A stretch of DNA of 53,207 bases. Origin: UBA5287 sp041672395 (GTDB lineage: Bacteria > Bacteroidota > Bacteroidia > Bacteroidales > Dysgonomonadaceae). The notes under the pieces were generated by a model that saw only the letters and a list, made by a program, of their open reading frames with translations, was not told the DNA's origin and ran no database searches. The stretch is taken from NCBI GenBank assembly GCA_041672395.1, contig JBAYZS010000012.1:1-53207 (forward strand). The letters run 5' to 3'. A program made the translations under genes and the position numbers. How positions within the stretch are numbered: the first letter of the stretch is position 1; every line of letters begins with the position of its first letter. Positions 28,024 through 36,477 of the stretch are shown one piece after another.

Positions 28024-28560
28024 TCAAAGGAAGAATTCACACCATTCATCAAACTTTGCAGCCTGATCAGTACCATGTTTCAAAAGTGACTGGCGGATGC
28101 GTTTGACATCTTTTTCTTTACCAATTTGCGACTTCGAGTAGAATTTATCTGCAAAGCAAATAATCTTTTCCTCAAGACTTTTTGGACACATATCCCTTCT
28201 TGGAATCGGCAGTTTTTTTCTATCAATTACCTCAATGGTTAATCCTGTACCCGTATGTCTTTCGCAAACCAGTCCATGACGTGGAAAACCCTCAACAGTA
28301 AGTAGTTCCCGACCCAGATAACCATGACAAATATAGGGATACTCACCTTCACAGGCAATGTGGGGTGCTTTAGTTAAAAAGATGCCAATATCGTGCAGCA
28401 GCCCAGCCTCTTCAATAAAACGTACATCAATGGCCAGTTCGGGATGTTTTTGAGCAACAGTAACAGCTTTATTTGTCACATCTGTAGCATGCGACATATA
28501 AATATCATACAACTTAGTCCCTTGTTTATAGTATTTATCTATAATGGCTTTTGGATCCAT
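28024..28560 (-). CDS. HDIG-domain metal-dependent phosphohydrolase
   Basis: This is an HD-superfamily protein of 178 residues. Metal-binding positions are seen in MSHATDVTNKA, in the core motif AGLLHDIGIF, and in later histidines (CHGYLGREL, CERHTGTGL), followed by CFADKFYSKS. Proteins with one small HDIG domain act on nucleotides or phosphate esters; the substrate is unknown. It has its own -7 box at 28595-28602 and stands between grpE and oxyR on the same strand, separated from both by gaps of 80 or more bases. Confidence 0.8.
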   Translation of the reverse strand: MDPKAIIDKYYKQGTKLYDIYMSHATDVTNKAVTVAQKHPELAIDVRFIEEAGLLHDIGIFLTKAPHIACEGEYPYICHGYLGRELLTVEGFPRHGLVCERHTGTGLTIEVIDRKKLPIPRRDMCPKSLEEKIICFADKFYSKSQIGKEKDVKRIRQSLLKHGTDQAAKFDEWCEFFL

Positions 28561-28594
28561 TTATATATATAATAGCAAATATTTTAAATGCGTA

Positions 28595-28602
28595 CAAAAT
28601 TA
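28595..28602 (-). promoter_or_regulatory. Bacteroidetes -7 box for the HDIG gene
   Basis: Read on the minus strand it is TAATTTTG, a TAnnTTTG match 35 bases before the start codon at 28560. Confidence 0.45.
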
Positions 28603-28641
28603 CAAAGAATATCTCAATAAGTGCTCCTATAAAACCAATCC

Positions 28642-29583
28642 TTACAAAGGAATAACGTACTTTTTGAGTGACGGATCAACCAATGATTCGGGAACAGCGG
28701 ATTTTATCTCATCAATGATAATATTTATCATACGTTCCCGCATATAATCTTTTCGGGTAACTAGACTGATTTCACGTACAGGGGTATTATTTTTAAAAGG
28801 ACGCACTTTTTTCATTTGGTCGGCACTCAAATTACTTAATGCCATTTCCGGAATTACAGTAATACCGTCATTTTTATCAACGATATTAATTAGAGTATCA
28901 ATGCTTCCTGCCTCATAAGTAAAAATTGAAGCACCGTTTTTTCTTTTTTTCAAGTTACACAAATGCAGGATTTGTGTTCTGAAACAATGAACCTCGTCCA
29001 ACAACCACAATTTAGTTGAGGTAAGATCATTTTCTTCGAGTGCATTTTTTGCATATAAAGGCTTTTCATCAGAAGAGACATAAGCATAAAACTTTTCGTA
29101 ATACAAAGGATGCTCCTTTATCTGAGGTTCGTTCAACGGTGTTGCCAAAATGGCACCATCGAGTGTCCCTAAAGCCAAAGCCTTAATAATTTGATCTGTA
29201 GTTAATTCAGATATTTTAATCCGGATATCATAATTGTTTTGACGATGAACATTCATCAGTTTTGGAACAAGATAAGGAGAGATAGTCGGAAGGATTCCCA
29301 ACTTAAAAACCCCCTTTAGCAAACCTTTTTCCTCCTCAACAACATCTTTGATCTGATTGATTTTATCAACAGCAACCCGTGCCTGATCGATGATTTTGCG
29401 CCCAATTTCGGTAGGTTGTACCGGTAATTGTGAACGGTCGAAGATTTTCACATCCAGTTCGTCTTCCAACTTTTGGATCATCATACTAAGAGTTGGTTGC
29501 GTAACAAAAGAAGCCTCCGCCGCCTTCGAAAAATGTCGATAATCATCTACGGCAATGATGTATTCGAGTTGTTGTATATTCAT
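28642..29583 (-). CDS. oxyR: Hydrogen-peroxide-inducible regulator OxyR (LysR family)
   Basis: This transcription factor senses peroxide by disulfide formation. The 313-residue protein has a LysR-type winged helix at the N-terminus (NIQQLEYIIAVDDYRHFSKAA in part; FVTQPTLSMMIQKLE) and a substrate-binding-fold effector domain. The redox cysteines are conserved: C200 and C209 in VHCFRTQILHLC, equivalent to C199 and C208 of E. coli OxyR. This distinguishes it from generic LysR regulators. Likely targets in the window are the peroxiredoxin (35775) and ferritin (37894) genes, though no operator was identified. Confidence 0.92.
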   Translation of the reverse strand: MNIQQLEYIIAVDDYRHFSKAAEASFVTQPTLSMMIQKLEDELDVKIFDRSQLPVQPTEIGRKIIDQARVAVDKINQIKDVVEEEKGLLKGVFKLGILPTISPYLVPKLMNVHRQNNYDIRIKISELTTDQIIKALALGTLDGAILATPLNEPQIKEHPLYYEKFYAYVSSDEKPLYAKNALEENDLTSTKLWLLDEVHCFRTQILHLCNLKKRKNGASIFTYEAGSIDTLINIVDKNDGITVIPEMALSNLSADQMKKVRPFKNNTPVREISLVTRKDYMRERMINIIIDEIKSAVPESLVDPSLKKYVIPL

Positions 29584-29600
29584 ATAAATTAATCTTTACA

Positions 29601-29608
29601 CAAATATA
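29601..29608 (-). promoter_or_regulatory. Bacteroidetes -7 box for oxyR
   Basis: TATATTTG on the minus strand, 18 bases before the oxyR ATG, implies a very short leader. Confidence 0.4.
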
Positions 29609-29675
29609 ACGCTTTTATAAATCGAAATGATACTTTGAATAGGAATATTGAATCAGTGAATTGAAACGATATAAT

Positions 29676-30338
29676 TTATCTGTTTCCAAAAATTAGTGTT
29701 CCTACACGAATCATGGTGCTACCCTCCTCTATTGCAACAGGATAATCGGAAGTCATACCCATTGAAATTTCTTTAAAGGAATCATTATTTGCGAAATACT
29801 TGTTTTTAAATTCCGTGAACAGTGTTTTTATCTGAGTAAATTCCGTTCTTATTTGTTCTTTGTCTTCAGTAAAAGTGGCCATTCCCATCACACCAATAAA
29901 TTGAACATGAGGACATTCACGCCATTTTCCATTTTCTAGAAAATTGCGACATTCATCGGGGGTAAAACCCGATTTTGTGTCCTCATCAGCAACTCGAATT
30001 TCCAACAAACATTGAATTATTCGTTGGCTTATCGCACCTTGCTTTTCAATTTCGAGCATCAGTCGCTCGCTGTCCATACTGTGAATCAGACTGATAAATG
30101 GAGCTATAAATTTTACTTTGTTGCGTTGTAAACTACCAATAAAATGCCATTCGATATCCTTTGGAAGTTCGTCGTACTTAGCCACTAATTCCTGCACCCT
30201 ACTTTCGCCAAAAATGCGCTGACCGGCATCATAGGCTTCTCGAATCATTTCCGCAGGATGGAATTTGGATACTGCAACGATTTTGACATCATCCGACATC
30301 TCATCCCGTAAAGCATTCAATTGAGAAGTTACACTCAT
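29676..30338 (-). CDS. YggS-family pyridoxal-phosphate homeostasis protein
   Basis: This single-domain (beta/alpha)8 PLP-binding protein of 220 residues is related to the N-terminal half of alanine racemase. The PLP lysine lies in KIVAVSKFHPAEMI; other family blocks are FGESRVQELVAKY, WHFIGSLQRNK, IHSMDSERL, and SMGMTSDYPVAIEEGSTMIRVG, which binds the phosphate. Members buffer free PLP and affect amino-acid balance; no enzymatic activity is established. The start codon overlaps the stop of the preceding small gene by one base (TAATG), so the two were built for coupled translation. Confidence 0.93.
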   Translation of the reverse strand: MSVTSQLNALRDEMSDDVKIVAVSKFHPAEMIREAYDAGQRIFGESRVQELVAKYDELPKDIEWHFIGSLQRNKVKFIAPFISLIHSMDSERLMLEIEKQGAISQRIIQCLLEIRVADEDTKSGFTPDECRNFLENGKWRECPHVQFIGVMGMATFTEDKEQIRTEFTQIKTLFTEFKNKYFANNDSFKEISMGMTSDYPVAIEEGSTMIRVGTLIFGNR

Positions 30339-30616
30339 TATTCTAGATCTCTTCTAAGCGACTCATTTTCTTTAGCATAAGGAAAAACATCCATAAGCAT
30401 TGTTTCAACCACAGAAGCCAAAGTATAGTCGATCATTGTTTTTTTCATTTCTGTTTCCACTATATCCACTGCCTCTTTGAGGATGGAAGCCTGAATCAGC
30501 ATATTTACAGCGGTTTTCTTTTCAGCACCACTTTTCTCGTCCAATGTAATGAAATATAGTTTCGCTCTATAATATCTATCGCCTGTTTCGTTGAAAAAAG
30601 TTTCTGAATATTTCAC
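30338..30616 (-). pseudogene. C-terminal part of a frameshifted small protein (DUF4494-like)
   Basis: This open frame of 92 codons from a GTG at 30614-30616 encodes YRAKLYFITLDEKSGAEKKT and a C-terminus ending in MDVFPYAKENES. I recognise it as the second half of a small Bacteroidetes family of about 150 residues (DUF4494, from memory). The frame continues upstream of the GTG without homology being lost: FTVSDIKRVKYSE reads through 30638 and joins the upstream frame if one T is added to the TTT at 30638-30640 (minus strand). Function is unknown. It overlaps the yggS-type gene by one base. It could be translated separately, but GTG is a valine inside the expected protein. Confidence 0.7.
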
Positions 30617-30798
30617 ACGTTTAATATCGGAAACTGTAAATCACCTGAAATAAAAGGTTTCATTTCTTCCAAAATACGTGCTTCGGCCTCTGTAAAGGAA
30701 AGCGCATCGACTAAATAAGGTTCGGTAACGGTTTTTTGAATACCCGTATCCATCATTTTATCATATTTAACTTTGCATTCAAACCAATTGTACATCAT
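30613..30798 (-). pseudogene. N-terminal part of a frameshifted small protein (DUF4494-like)
   Basis: This open frame of 61 codons starts at 30798 (a second ATG is at 30795). It has WFECKVKYDKMM, TEPYLVDALSFTEAEARI and EEMKPFISGD, the conserved first half of the same family. After ISGD the frame gives LQFPILNV and stops at 30613-30615, residues that do not fit the family. Restoring one base at 30638-30640 gives ISGD-FTVSDIKRVKYSE and one protein of about 152 residues. A hairpin (30822-30840) and a -7 box (30842-30849) lie upstream. A sequencing error, a real mutation or a programmed shift are all possible. Confidence 0.7.
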
Positions 30799-30841
30799 AT
30801 ATATTTAATTTAATATTAAAACCTGATTAAAAAAATCAGGG

Positions 30842-30849
30842 CAAAGGTA
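30842..30849 (-). promoter_or_regulatory. Bacteroidetes -7 box for the small gene/YggS unit, with leader hairpin
   Basis: TACCTTTG on the minus strand, 44 bases before the start. A 7-bp hairpin (arms 30822-30828 and 30834-30840) lies immediately inside the transcribed leader and is followed by TTTT on the minus strand, so it could act as a weak attenuator. Confidence 0.5.
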
Positions 30850-30904
30850 ATTAATTTAGACGATTCTTAATAACTGAGTGTGTCGGTTGTTCGTAAAAAA
30901 GTAC

Positions 30905-30912
30905 TATTTTTG
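30905..30912 (+). promoter_or_regulatory. Bacteroidetes -7 box for the DUF554 gene
   Basis: TATTTTTG matches TAnnTTTG, 35 bases before the ATG at 30947; a TTG at 30887-30889 could be a -33 element. Confidence 0.5.
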
Positions 30913-30946
30913 ATGACCGTTTTTAAAAATAAGTTATTTAAACTTC

Positions 30947-31621
30947 ATGATTGGAACAATTGTAAACACTATCGCTGTCATTGCTGGAGGATTGCTGGGA
31001 ATATTGCTGAAAAAGAGAATGCCGAAACGACTGACGACTATTTTCTTTCAGGTAATCGGACTTTTTACATTGGCAATTGGAATTTCTATGGCAGTGGAAA
31101 TGAAACAAATTGTTATTATTGTTTTTAGCTTGGTCGTGGGGGGACTTATTGGTGAATGGATGAACATCGAAAGGGCAACGGAAAGGTTCGCTGATTTTCT
31201 GAAAGTGAAACTGCGAATTGGTAGCGAACAGTTCTCTGAAGGTATCACTACTGCATTTTTGTTGTTTTGTGTCGGATCAATGACTATCATGGGGGCAATC
31301 CAGGAAGGTACTACGGGCTCTCCTGATCTTCTTTATACAAAATCATTGATGGACTTTTTCTCTTCAATTCTTCTAACTTCGGCTTTGGGGGCTGGTGTCA
31401 TCGCCTCGGCAATACCGCTGTTTATCTTTCAGGGTTCAATAACATTGTTGGCAAAATTTGCCAGCTCTTTCTTTACTCCTGATATTATCATGGGGCTTAC
31501 TTCTGTCGGAGGAATCCTACTGATTGGTCTTGGCATAAACATTCTGGAGATAAAGAAACTGAGGATTATGAATATGTTGCCTGCACTCGTCTTTGTGGTG
31601 GTTTTCATGTGGTTGTTCTGA
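30947..31621 (+). CDS. DUF554-family integral membrane protein
   Basis: This 224-residue multi-pass inner-membrane protein opens with MIGTIVNTIAVIAGGLLGILLKKRMP, typical of the DUF554 family. Other segments are GLFTLAIGISMAVEM, VVGGLIGEWMNIE, FLLFCVGSMTIMGAIQEG, and FSSILLTSALGAGVIASAIP, giving six or seven hydrophobic helices. I know of no established function; a transport role is often guessed. It stands alone on the + strand between minus-strand genes and has its own promoter box. No convincing terminator is seen before 31710. Confidence 0.85.
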   Translation: MIGTIVNTIAVIAGGLLGILLKKRMPKRLTTIFFQVIGLFTLAIGISMAVEMKQIVIIVFSLVVGGLIGEWMNIERATERFADFLKVKLRIGSEQFSEGITTAFLLFCVGSMTIMGAIQEGTTGSPDLLYTKSLMDFFSSILLTSALGAGVIASAIPLFIFQGSITLLAKFASSFFTPDIIMGLTSVGGILLIGLGINILEIKKLRIMNMLPALVFVVVFMWLF

Positions 31622-31709
31622 TTTTAAAGGAATATTGCCGACTAACCTCAACGACCATTAATATTTTAATTCGTTCAACGTTTTATCTTGATTAAATACA
31701 ATTTCCAAT

Positions 31710-32867
31710 TTAATCTCTTCCGAACTGGATATCCTGAATTGGCTTGACTCCAATTCCGGGTAAATCGGATGCGATAATCTTACCTTTTTCTAGTTTGGCT
31801 CCTTCAAAACAATCATTACCTATAAGCAAAGCACCATCGAGATCGGCAAAATCCAATCCTGACGAAAGTTGAGAAGCTGCCGAAATGGCACACGATGTTT
31901 CTGTCATACATCCCATCATCACTTTCATCCCTAATGCTTCTGATAAATTACGCATTTTCCATGCTTCACGCATTCCTGTGCATTTCATCAATTTAATGTT
32001 GATTCCTGAAAATACACCTTTCAATCGCTCAATATCGTGCAATCGCTGAACGGACTCGTCAGCAAATATTGGCAGAGGACTTTCTTCTGTTAACCATGCA
32101 ATATTATCCAAATCATACTTCGGCATGGGTTGTTCTACCATAACAACACCTTTTTCATTCAACCAGTTAATCATTTCAAGGGCTTGGCGACGGTCTTTCC
32201 AGCCTTGATTGGCGTCAACGGATAACGGTAGAACGGTGACACTGCGAATGGCTTCAATCATACGTTTGTCGTCTTTACCGCCGACTTTTACTTTTAATAT
32301 ATTGAATTTTCCAAGCGACTCTTTTGTCTTTTCTCGGACTACCTCATCGGTATCAATTCCTATTGTAAAGGTTGTGTCTGGAACATCGGTTTTATCTAAT
32401 CCATACATTTTATACCAAGGCACTCCAAATATTTTCCCTACTAAATCATGCAGGGCTATATCAACAGCGGCTTTAGCGGCGGTATTGTTGATCGCAATTC
32501 CGTCTACATAATGTAAGATCTCATCCAGATGAGTGGGATCGGGAAATGATGATAAATCGACTTTTTTCAAGAAATCGATCACGGAAGATTGTGTTTCACC
32601 CAAATAAGGTGGAAGGGATGCTTCACCATAACCTACCAATCCATCGTACTCTATTTTGGTGAGTACCACAGGGGTAGTGTTCCGTGAAAATCCTGATATA
32701 GTGAAAGTATTTCTCAATTGCAGATTAAACGAAGACCATGTAAGTTTCATACTGCCTGATGATTGATTTGTTTTTGGAGTTTTTGCGCTGATGACGACAG
32801 AAGGAGCTGATAATGAAGCAGCTGCCAGTGCCGATGCTTTAATGAATTGCCGTCTGTTTTGTGTCAT
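31710..32867 (-). CDS. L-Ala-D/L-Glu (dipeptide) epimerase, Tat-exported
   Basis: This enolase-superfamily enzyme of 385 residues most likely epimerises L-Ala-D-Glu from murein peptides to L-Ala-L-Glu so that it can be degraded. Signatures include LKVKVGG (catalytic lysines), SVDANQGW, MVEQPMP, FADESV and KLMKCTG, the usual muconate-lactonising subgroup metal and base positions. I start at the ATG at 32867; an ORF start at 32906 would put 13 residues before a clear twin-arginine signal, NRRQFIKA, followed by an Ala-rich stretch. It lies 4 nt after the NlpC/P60 gene, whose product would release its substrate. Export of a cytoplasm-type epimerase fits periplasmic digestion. Confidence 0.88.
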   Translation of the reverse strand: MTQNRRQFIKASALAAASLSAPSVVISAKTPKTNQSSGSMKLTWSSFNLQLRNTFTISGFSRNTTPVVLTKIEYDGLVGYGEASLPPYLGETQSSVIDFLKKVDLSSFPDPTHLDEILHYVDGIAINNTAAKAAVDIALHDLVGKIFGVPWYKMYGLDKTDVPDTTFTIGIDTDEVVREKTKESLGKFNILKVKVGGKDDKRMIEAIRSVTVLPLSVDANQGWKDRRQALEMINWLNEKGVVMVEQPMPKYDLDNIAWLTEESPLPIFADESVQRLHDIERLKGVFSGINIKLMKCTGMREAWKMRNLSEALGMKVMMGCMTETSCAISAASQLSSGLDFADLDGALLIGNDCFEGAKLEKGKIIASDLPGIGVKPIQDIQFGRD

Positions 32868-32871
32868 TTTC

Positions 32872-34053
32872 TTATTTTTGATAAAAGGTATTATGATAAA
32901 TCTCATCGATCCCCGACGTATTTACAGAACCGATTACTCTTTTTGTCCTCAGATAACGTTTTGTATTAAACTCATCGTACAACGGATCGCTTGGATCAAA
33001 ACTGTTGATTCGAATATAATCTGAAGCATGAATAAATTGATTATTTCCGATTGCAATACCTACATGAACCACCCTTTCACGTGGATTTTCAGAAGTTGCT
33101 TTTGATCCAAAGAATACCAGATCACCAGGTAGCAGTTTTCCAAAATCTCCTGTTTGATCAACTAGTTCTCCATATTTTACTTGCTGAGAGGCATCTCTTG
33201 CAAGGATGACACCATGCATTAAAAATACAGTCTTAGTGAAACCACTGCAATCGAGACCTTTTGTTGATGTGCCTCCCCAAACGTATGGGATTCCCATCAT
33301 TTGCTTTGCTGTTTCAGTAATACTTTTGCCCGTTAATTCAATTTCGTCTAACCAATTAGATTCTTTCTTGGCATCTGATTTGCTCAAGTATGCCGTCCGG
33401 CCATCAGGATAAACAACCTTATAATATTTCCCTTTGATACCAACAACCACAAGACTGTTTCCGGCTACCAGATCTGAGACGATGGGTGAATTTGACTTTG
33501 CTTTACTGAACGAAGAAGCTGCATGAGAGGTTACAACTATTTTTGGTTTTTGCAGATATGCATGCAACTCATTTTCTGTCATTGGTTCAACCGATTCATT
33601 TATCCACCCAATATATGAATCGGGCATCTGAATTCGTCTCCAACCGCCTTTTTGATCGAGAATCTTTACTGGCATCCCAAGCAAAACCTGCGTTACCAAT
33701 TCAGCGTTATGCGCATTTTTGTAATATACATTCCCTGTTGAATTATAAATAATCCCCCAGGTTTCTGCACCTAACTCTTTGTCGGGAAGAATATTCACTT
33801 CATCTATTATATTTGAAGCGAACGATTTCATATGAGAAAGCACCTCGTTATATGCTGCAACTTCACTTGTTTCACCCGTTAAAACAACGGCGTCATCTTG
33901 TTGAGTTACCTTGATATCAAACACTGCAACACGCTTATCGGGAGCGTATTTCTCGCCGATAATGTTTGCAATTTGTTGTAAATCATGATTTTGCGCCATT
34001 GTTAAATTTGTTATTAAAAGTAAAATACAAAGAACGAAGGCCAACTTTCTCAT
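32872..34053 (-). CDS. NlpC/P60 murein peptidase with SH3-type domains (YkfC-like)
   Basis: This secreted cysteine peptidase of 393 residues probably acts as a gamma-D-glutamyl-diamino-acid endopeptidase on peptidoglycan peptides. A signal peptide (MRKLAFVLCILLLITNLTMA) is followed by about 90 residues without a clear family, then SH3-like segments (YIGWINESV; VVGIKGKYYKVVYPDGRTAYL). The C-terminal NlpC/P60 domain has GLDCSGFTKT with the nucleophile Cys, then VVHVGIAIGN and FIHASD, giving the catalytic His and polar partner. The downstream dipeptide epimerase (4 nt away) makes this a YkfC/YkfB-like pair. It lies 24 nt after guaB and may share its transcript. Confidence 0.9.
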   Translation of the reverse strand: MRKLAFVLCILLLITNLTMAQNHDLQQIANIIGEKYAPDKRVAVFDIKVTQQDDAVVLTGETSEVAAYNEVLSHMKSFASNIIDEVNILPDKELGAETWGIIYNSTGNVYYKNAHNAELVTQVLLGMPVKILDQKGGWRRIQMPDSYIGWINESVEPMTENELHAYLQKPKIVVTSHAASSFSKAKSNSPIVSDLVAGNSLVVVGIKGKYYKVVYPDGRTAYLSKSDAKKESNWLDEIELTGKSITETAKQMMGIPYVWGGTSTKGLDCSGFTKTVFLMHGVILARDASQQVKYGELVDQTGDFGKLLPGDLVFFGSKATSENPRERVVHVGIAIGNNQFIHASDYIRINSFDPSDPLYDEFNTKRYLRTKRVIGSVNTSGIDEIYHNTFYQK

Positions 34054-34077
34054 CTCATATATTCTTCTTTAATTTAT

Positions 34078-35556
34078 TTAATCACTATCTCTACTGTAAT
34101 TTGGTGCTTCGCGAGTAATCATAACATCATGTGGATGGCTCTCGGCATAACCGGCAGATGTTATTCGTGTGAATTTAGCCTGATGGAGCTTATCGATACT
34201 TTCTGCACCACAATAACCCATACCTGATCTAAGTCCACCAACCATCTGATAAACAACCTCCTGCAAAGTGCCCTTGAAAGGTACACGTGCTTCAATTCCT
34301 TCCGGAACAAGTTTCTTCACATCTTCTTCACCTGACTGGAAATAACGATCTTTAGAACCTTGTTGCATTGCGGACAATGATCCCATTCCTCGGTACGACT
34401 TGAATTTACGACCATTGAAAATGATTGTTTCACCCGGAGATTCTTCAGTTCCTGCAAACATAGAACCCATCATAACAGATGATCCTCCTGCCGCAAGTGC
34501 TTTCACTATATCTCCTGAATATCTTAATCCTCCATCAGCAATCAGTGGAACATCTGTATATTTTAGTGCTGATGCGACATCAAAAATTGCTGATAATTGA
34601 GGCACTCCAACACCTGCAATTACGCGGGTTGTACAAATTGAACCGGGACCGATACCTACTTTTACACCATCTGCACCTGCATCAGCTAAATATTTAGCAG
34701 CATCACCTGTAGCAATATTTCCTACCACAACATCAATACCTGGGAAAGCTTTCTTCACATCAATTAAAGTATCTTTCACCCCCTTTGAATGTCCGTGAGC
34801 TGTATCAATAATTAAGGCATCAACTCCTGCTTCAACAAGAGCTTCAGCACGATCCAATGTATCTTTTGTAACGCCCAAACCAGCTGCTACACGCAAACGA
34901 CCTTTTTCATCTTTACATGCAAATGGTTTATCTTTTGCTTTTGTAATATCTTTATATGTGATGAGGCCTACCAATTTGTTATCGTTATCAACAACGGGAA
35001 GTTTTTCAATTTTGTACTGTTGAAGTATGTCGGCTGCAGCCTCTAAATCAGTTGATTGTCGAGTTGTAATAACATTTTCTTTTGTCATCACATCGTCAAT
35101 ATATTTATCCATATTGCGTTCAAAACGCAAATCGCGATTAGTCACAATTCCCACTAATCGATTATCCTGATCTACTACCGGTATTCCACCAATATGAAAT
35201 TCAGCCATCAAAGCTAATGCGTCGGAAACTCTTTTGCCACGCGTTATGCTGATTGGGTTAAGAATCATGCCATTTTCAGCACGTTTAACGGCAGCAACCA
35301 TTTTTGCTTGTGCGCCGATGGGCATGTTTTTGTGAATAACACCTATTCCTCCTTCACGAGCAATGGCAATTGCCATATTCGTTTCAGTTACAGTATCCAT
35401 TGCCGCCGATACCATTGGGATGTTCAATACAATGTTACGAGAGAAACGCGTTGTAAGGTCTACTTCGCGGGGAAGAACTTCAGAATAAGCGGGGACTAAC
35501 AATAGATCGTCGAAAGTCAACCCTTCCATAATGATTTTATCTGCAATAAATGACAT
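34078..35556 (-). CDS. guaB: Inosine-5'-monophosphate dehydrogenase
   Basis: It oxidises IMP to XMP with NAD, the committed step to GMP. The 492-residue protein has an (alpha/beta)8 barrel interrupted by two CBS domains (about residues 95-215: VGIVTNRDLRF, VGLITYKDIT). The catalytic cysteine is in the loop GPGSICTTR, with GGLRYSGDIVKALAAG and YRGMGSLSAM following. Length and order are standard. A TACATTTG box 30 bases upstream of the start gives it its own promoter. Two cell-wall peptide genes follow closely on the same strand. Confidence 0.97.
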   Translation of the reverse strand: MSFIADKIIMEGLTFDDLLLVPAYSEVLPREVDLTTRFSRNIVLNIPMVSAAMDTVTETNMAIAIAREGGIGVIHKNMPIGAQAKMVAAVKRAENGMILNPISITRGKRVSDALALMAEFHIGGIPVVDQDNRLVGIVTNRDLRFERNMDKYIDDVMTKENVITTRQSTDLEAAADILQQYKIEKLPVVDNDNKLVGLITYKDITKAKDKPFACKDEKGRLRVAAGLGVTKDTLDRAEALVEAGVDALIIDTAHGHSKGVKDTLIDVKKAFPGIDVVVGNIATGDAAKYLADAGADGVKVGIGPGSICTTRVIAGVGVPQLSAIFDVASALKYTDVPLIADGGLRYSGDIVKALAAGGSSVMMGSMFAGTEESPGETIIFNGRKFKSYRGMGSLSAMQQGSKDRYFQSGEEDVKKLVPEGIEARVPFKGTLQEVVYQMVGGLRSGMGYCGAESIDKLHQAKFTRITSAGYAESHPHDVMITREAPNYSRDSD

Positions 35557-35585
35557 AGTTATCAGCCTTTCTTTTTTATTGCATG

Positions 35586-35593
35586 CAAATGTA
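35586..35593 (-). promoter_or_regulatory. Bacteroidetes -7 box for guaB
   Basis: TACATTTG on the minus strand, a TAnnTTTG match 30 bases before the guaB ATG. Confidence 0.5.
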
Positions 35594-35726
35594 GTTGTTT
35601 TTGTGCAGAATAACTATATTTGGATGTTTTTTTTAAAAAGGTTAACCTTCTTTTCACTTCTATCAATATAGATATTTTTGATATATCATATTTCATTATA
35701 AATTTCGCATTGATATTTAATCTTTG

Positions 35727-35734
35727 TAATTTTG
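35727..35734 (+). promoter_or_regulatory. Bacteroidetes -7 box for the peroxiredoxin gene
   Basis: TAATTTTG matches TAnnTTTG 41 bases before the ATG at 35775. The AT-rich bases upstream would be the place for an OxyR site, but I could not recognise one. Confidence 0.5.
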
Positions 35735-35774
35735 GTCATTAATTAATCATCAAATAAAATAAATAATTAAAATT

Positions 35775-36407
35775 ATGTCAGTATTAGTAGGTAAAAAAGC
35801 ACCCTCATTCAGTGCACCGACAGTTATCAACGGTTCGGAAATAGTAAATGATTTTTCTTTGAAACAATATATTCAGAAAAAGTATGTAGTATTCTTTTTC
35901 TACCCTGCTGATTTTACATTTGTATGCCCAACAGAACTTCATGCTTTTCAAGAACAGTTGAGCGAATTTGAAAAAAGAAATACAGTGGTTGTTGCAGCCT
36001 CAACCGATTCTGCGAATTCTCATCTTGCTTGGTTACAAACACCAAAGAACAATGGCGGAATTCAAGGTATTACGTATCCAGTAGTTGCAGATCATACTCT
36101 TACTATTTCAATGGATTATGATGTTCTTGCAGGTGAATTCGATTATGACGACAATGGTAATCAGATATTCAACGGAGCAGCAGAAGCATACAGAGGTTTA
36201 TTTCTGATCGACAAACAAGGAATTGTTCGTCATCAGGTTGTGAATGATATGCCATTGGGCAGAAACGTTGAAGAAGTATTACGAATGATAGACTCACTTC
36301 AATTCACCGAAGAATACGGAGAAGTTTGTCCTGCAAATTGGCACAAAGGTGAAAAGGGAATGAAAGCAACTCACGAAGGTGTATCTTCTTATCTATCTGA
36401 AAACTAA
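35775..36407 (+). CDS. 2-Cys peroxiredoxin (AhpC/Prx1 type)
   Basis: This thiol peroxidase of 210 residues reduces hydrogen peroxide and organic peroxides. The peroxidatic cysteine is C51 in FTFVCPTELH, with the conserved Pro and Thr, and the resolving cysteine is C185 in VCPANWHKG, near a C-terminal tail typical of typical 2-Cys enzymes. No AhpF reductase gene follows; the gene is single, with its own promoter and a strong terminator. Electrons may come from thioredoxin or a distant AhpF. OxyR is encoded 6 kb away and is a likely regulator. Confidence 0.93.
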   Translation: MSVLVGKKAPSFSAPTVINGSEIVNDFSLKQYIQKKYVVFFFYPADFTFVCPTELHAFQEQLSEFEKRNTVVVAASTDSANSHLAWLQTPKNNGGIQGITYPVVADHTLTISMDYDVLAGEFDYDDNGNQIFNGAAEAYRGLFLIDKQGIVRHQVVNDMPLGRNVEEVLRMIDSLQFTEEYGEVCPANWHKGEKGMKATHEGVSSYLSEN

Positions 36408-36425
36408 ATCAAACTTTAACTAATT

Positions 36426-36459
36426 AAAAAAGCCTGAACTTTCAAGTTCAGGCTTTTTT
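36426..36459. terminator. Bidirectional terminator between peroxiredoxin and spt genes
   Basis: A perfect 9-bp core stem (GCCTGAACT / AGTTCAGGC, 36432-36440 and 36445-36453) with a 4-nt loop is flanked by six A and six T, so it ends both convergent transcripts. Confidence 0.9.
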
Positions 36460-36477
36460 ATATACTTACTTTGAATA

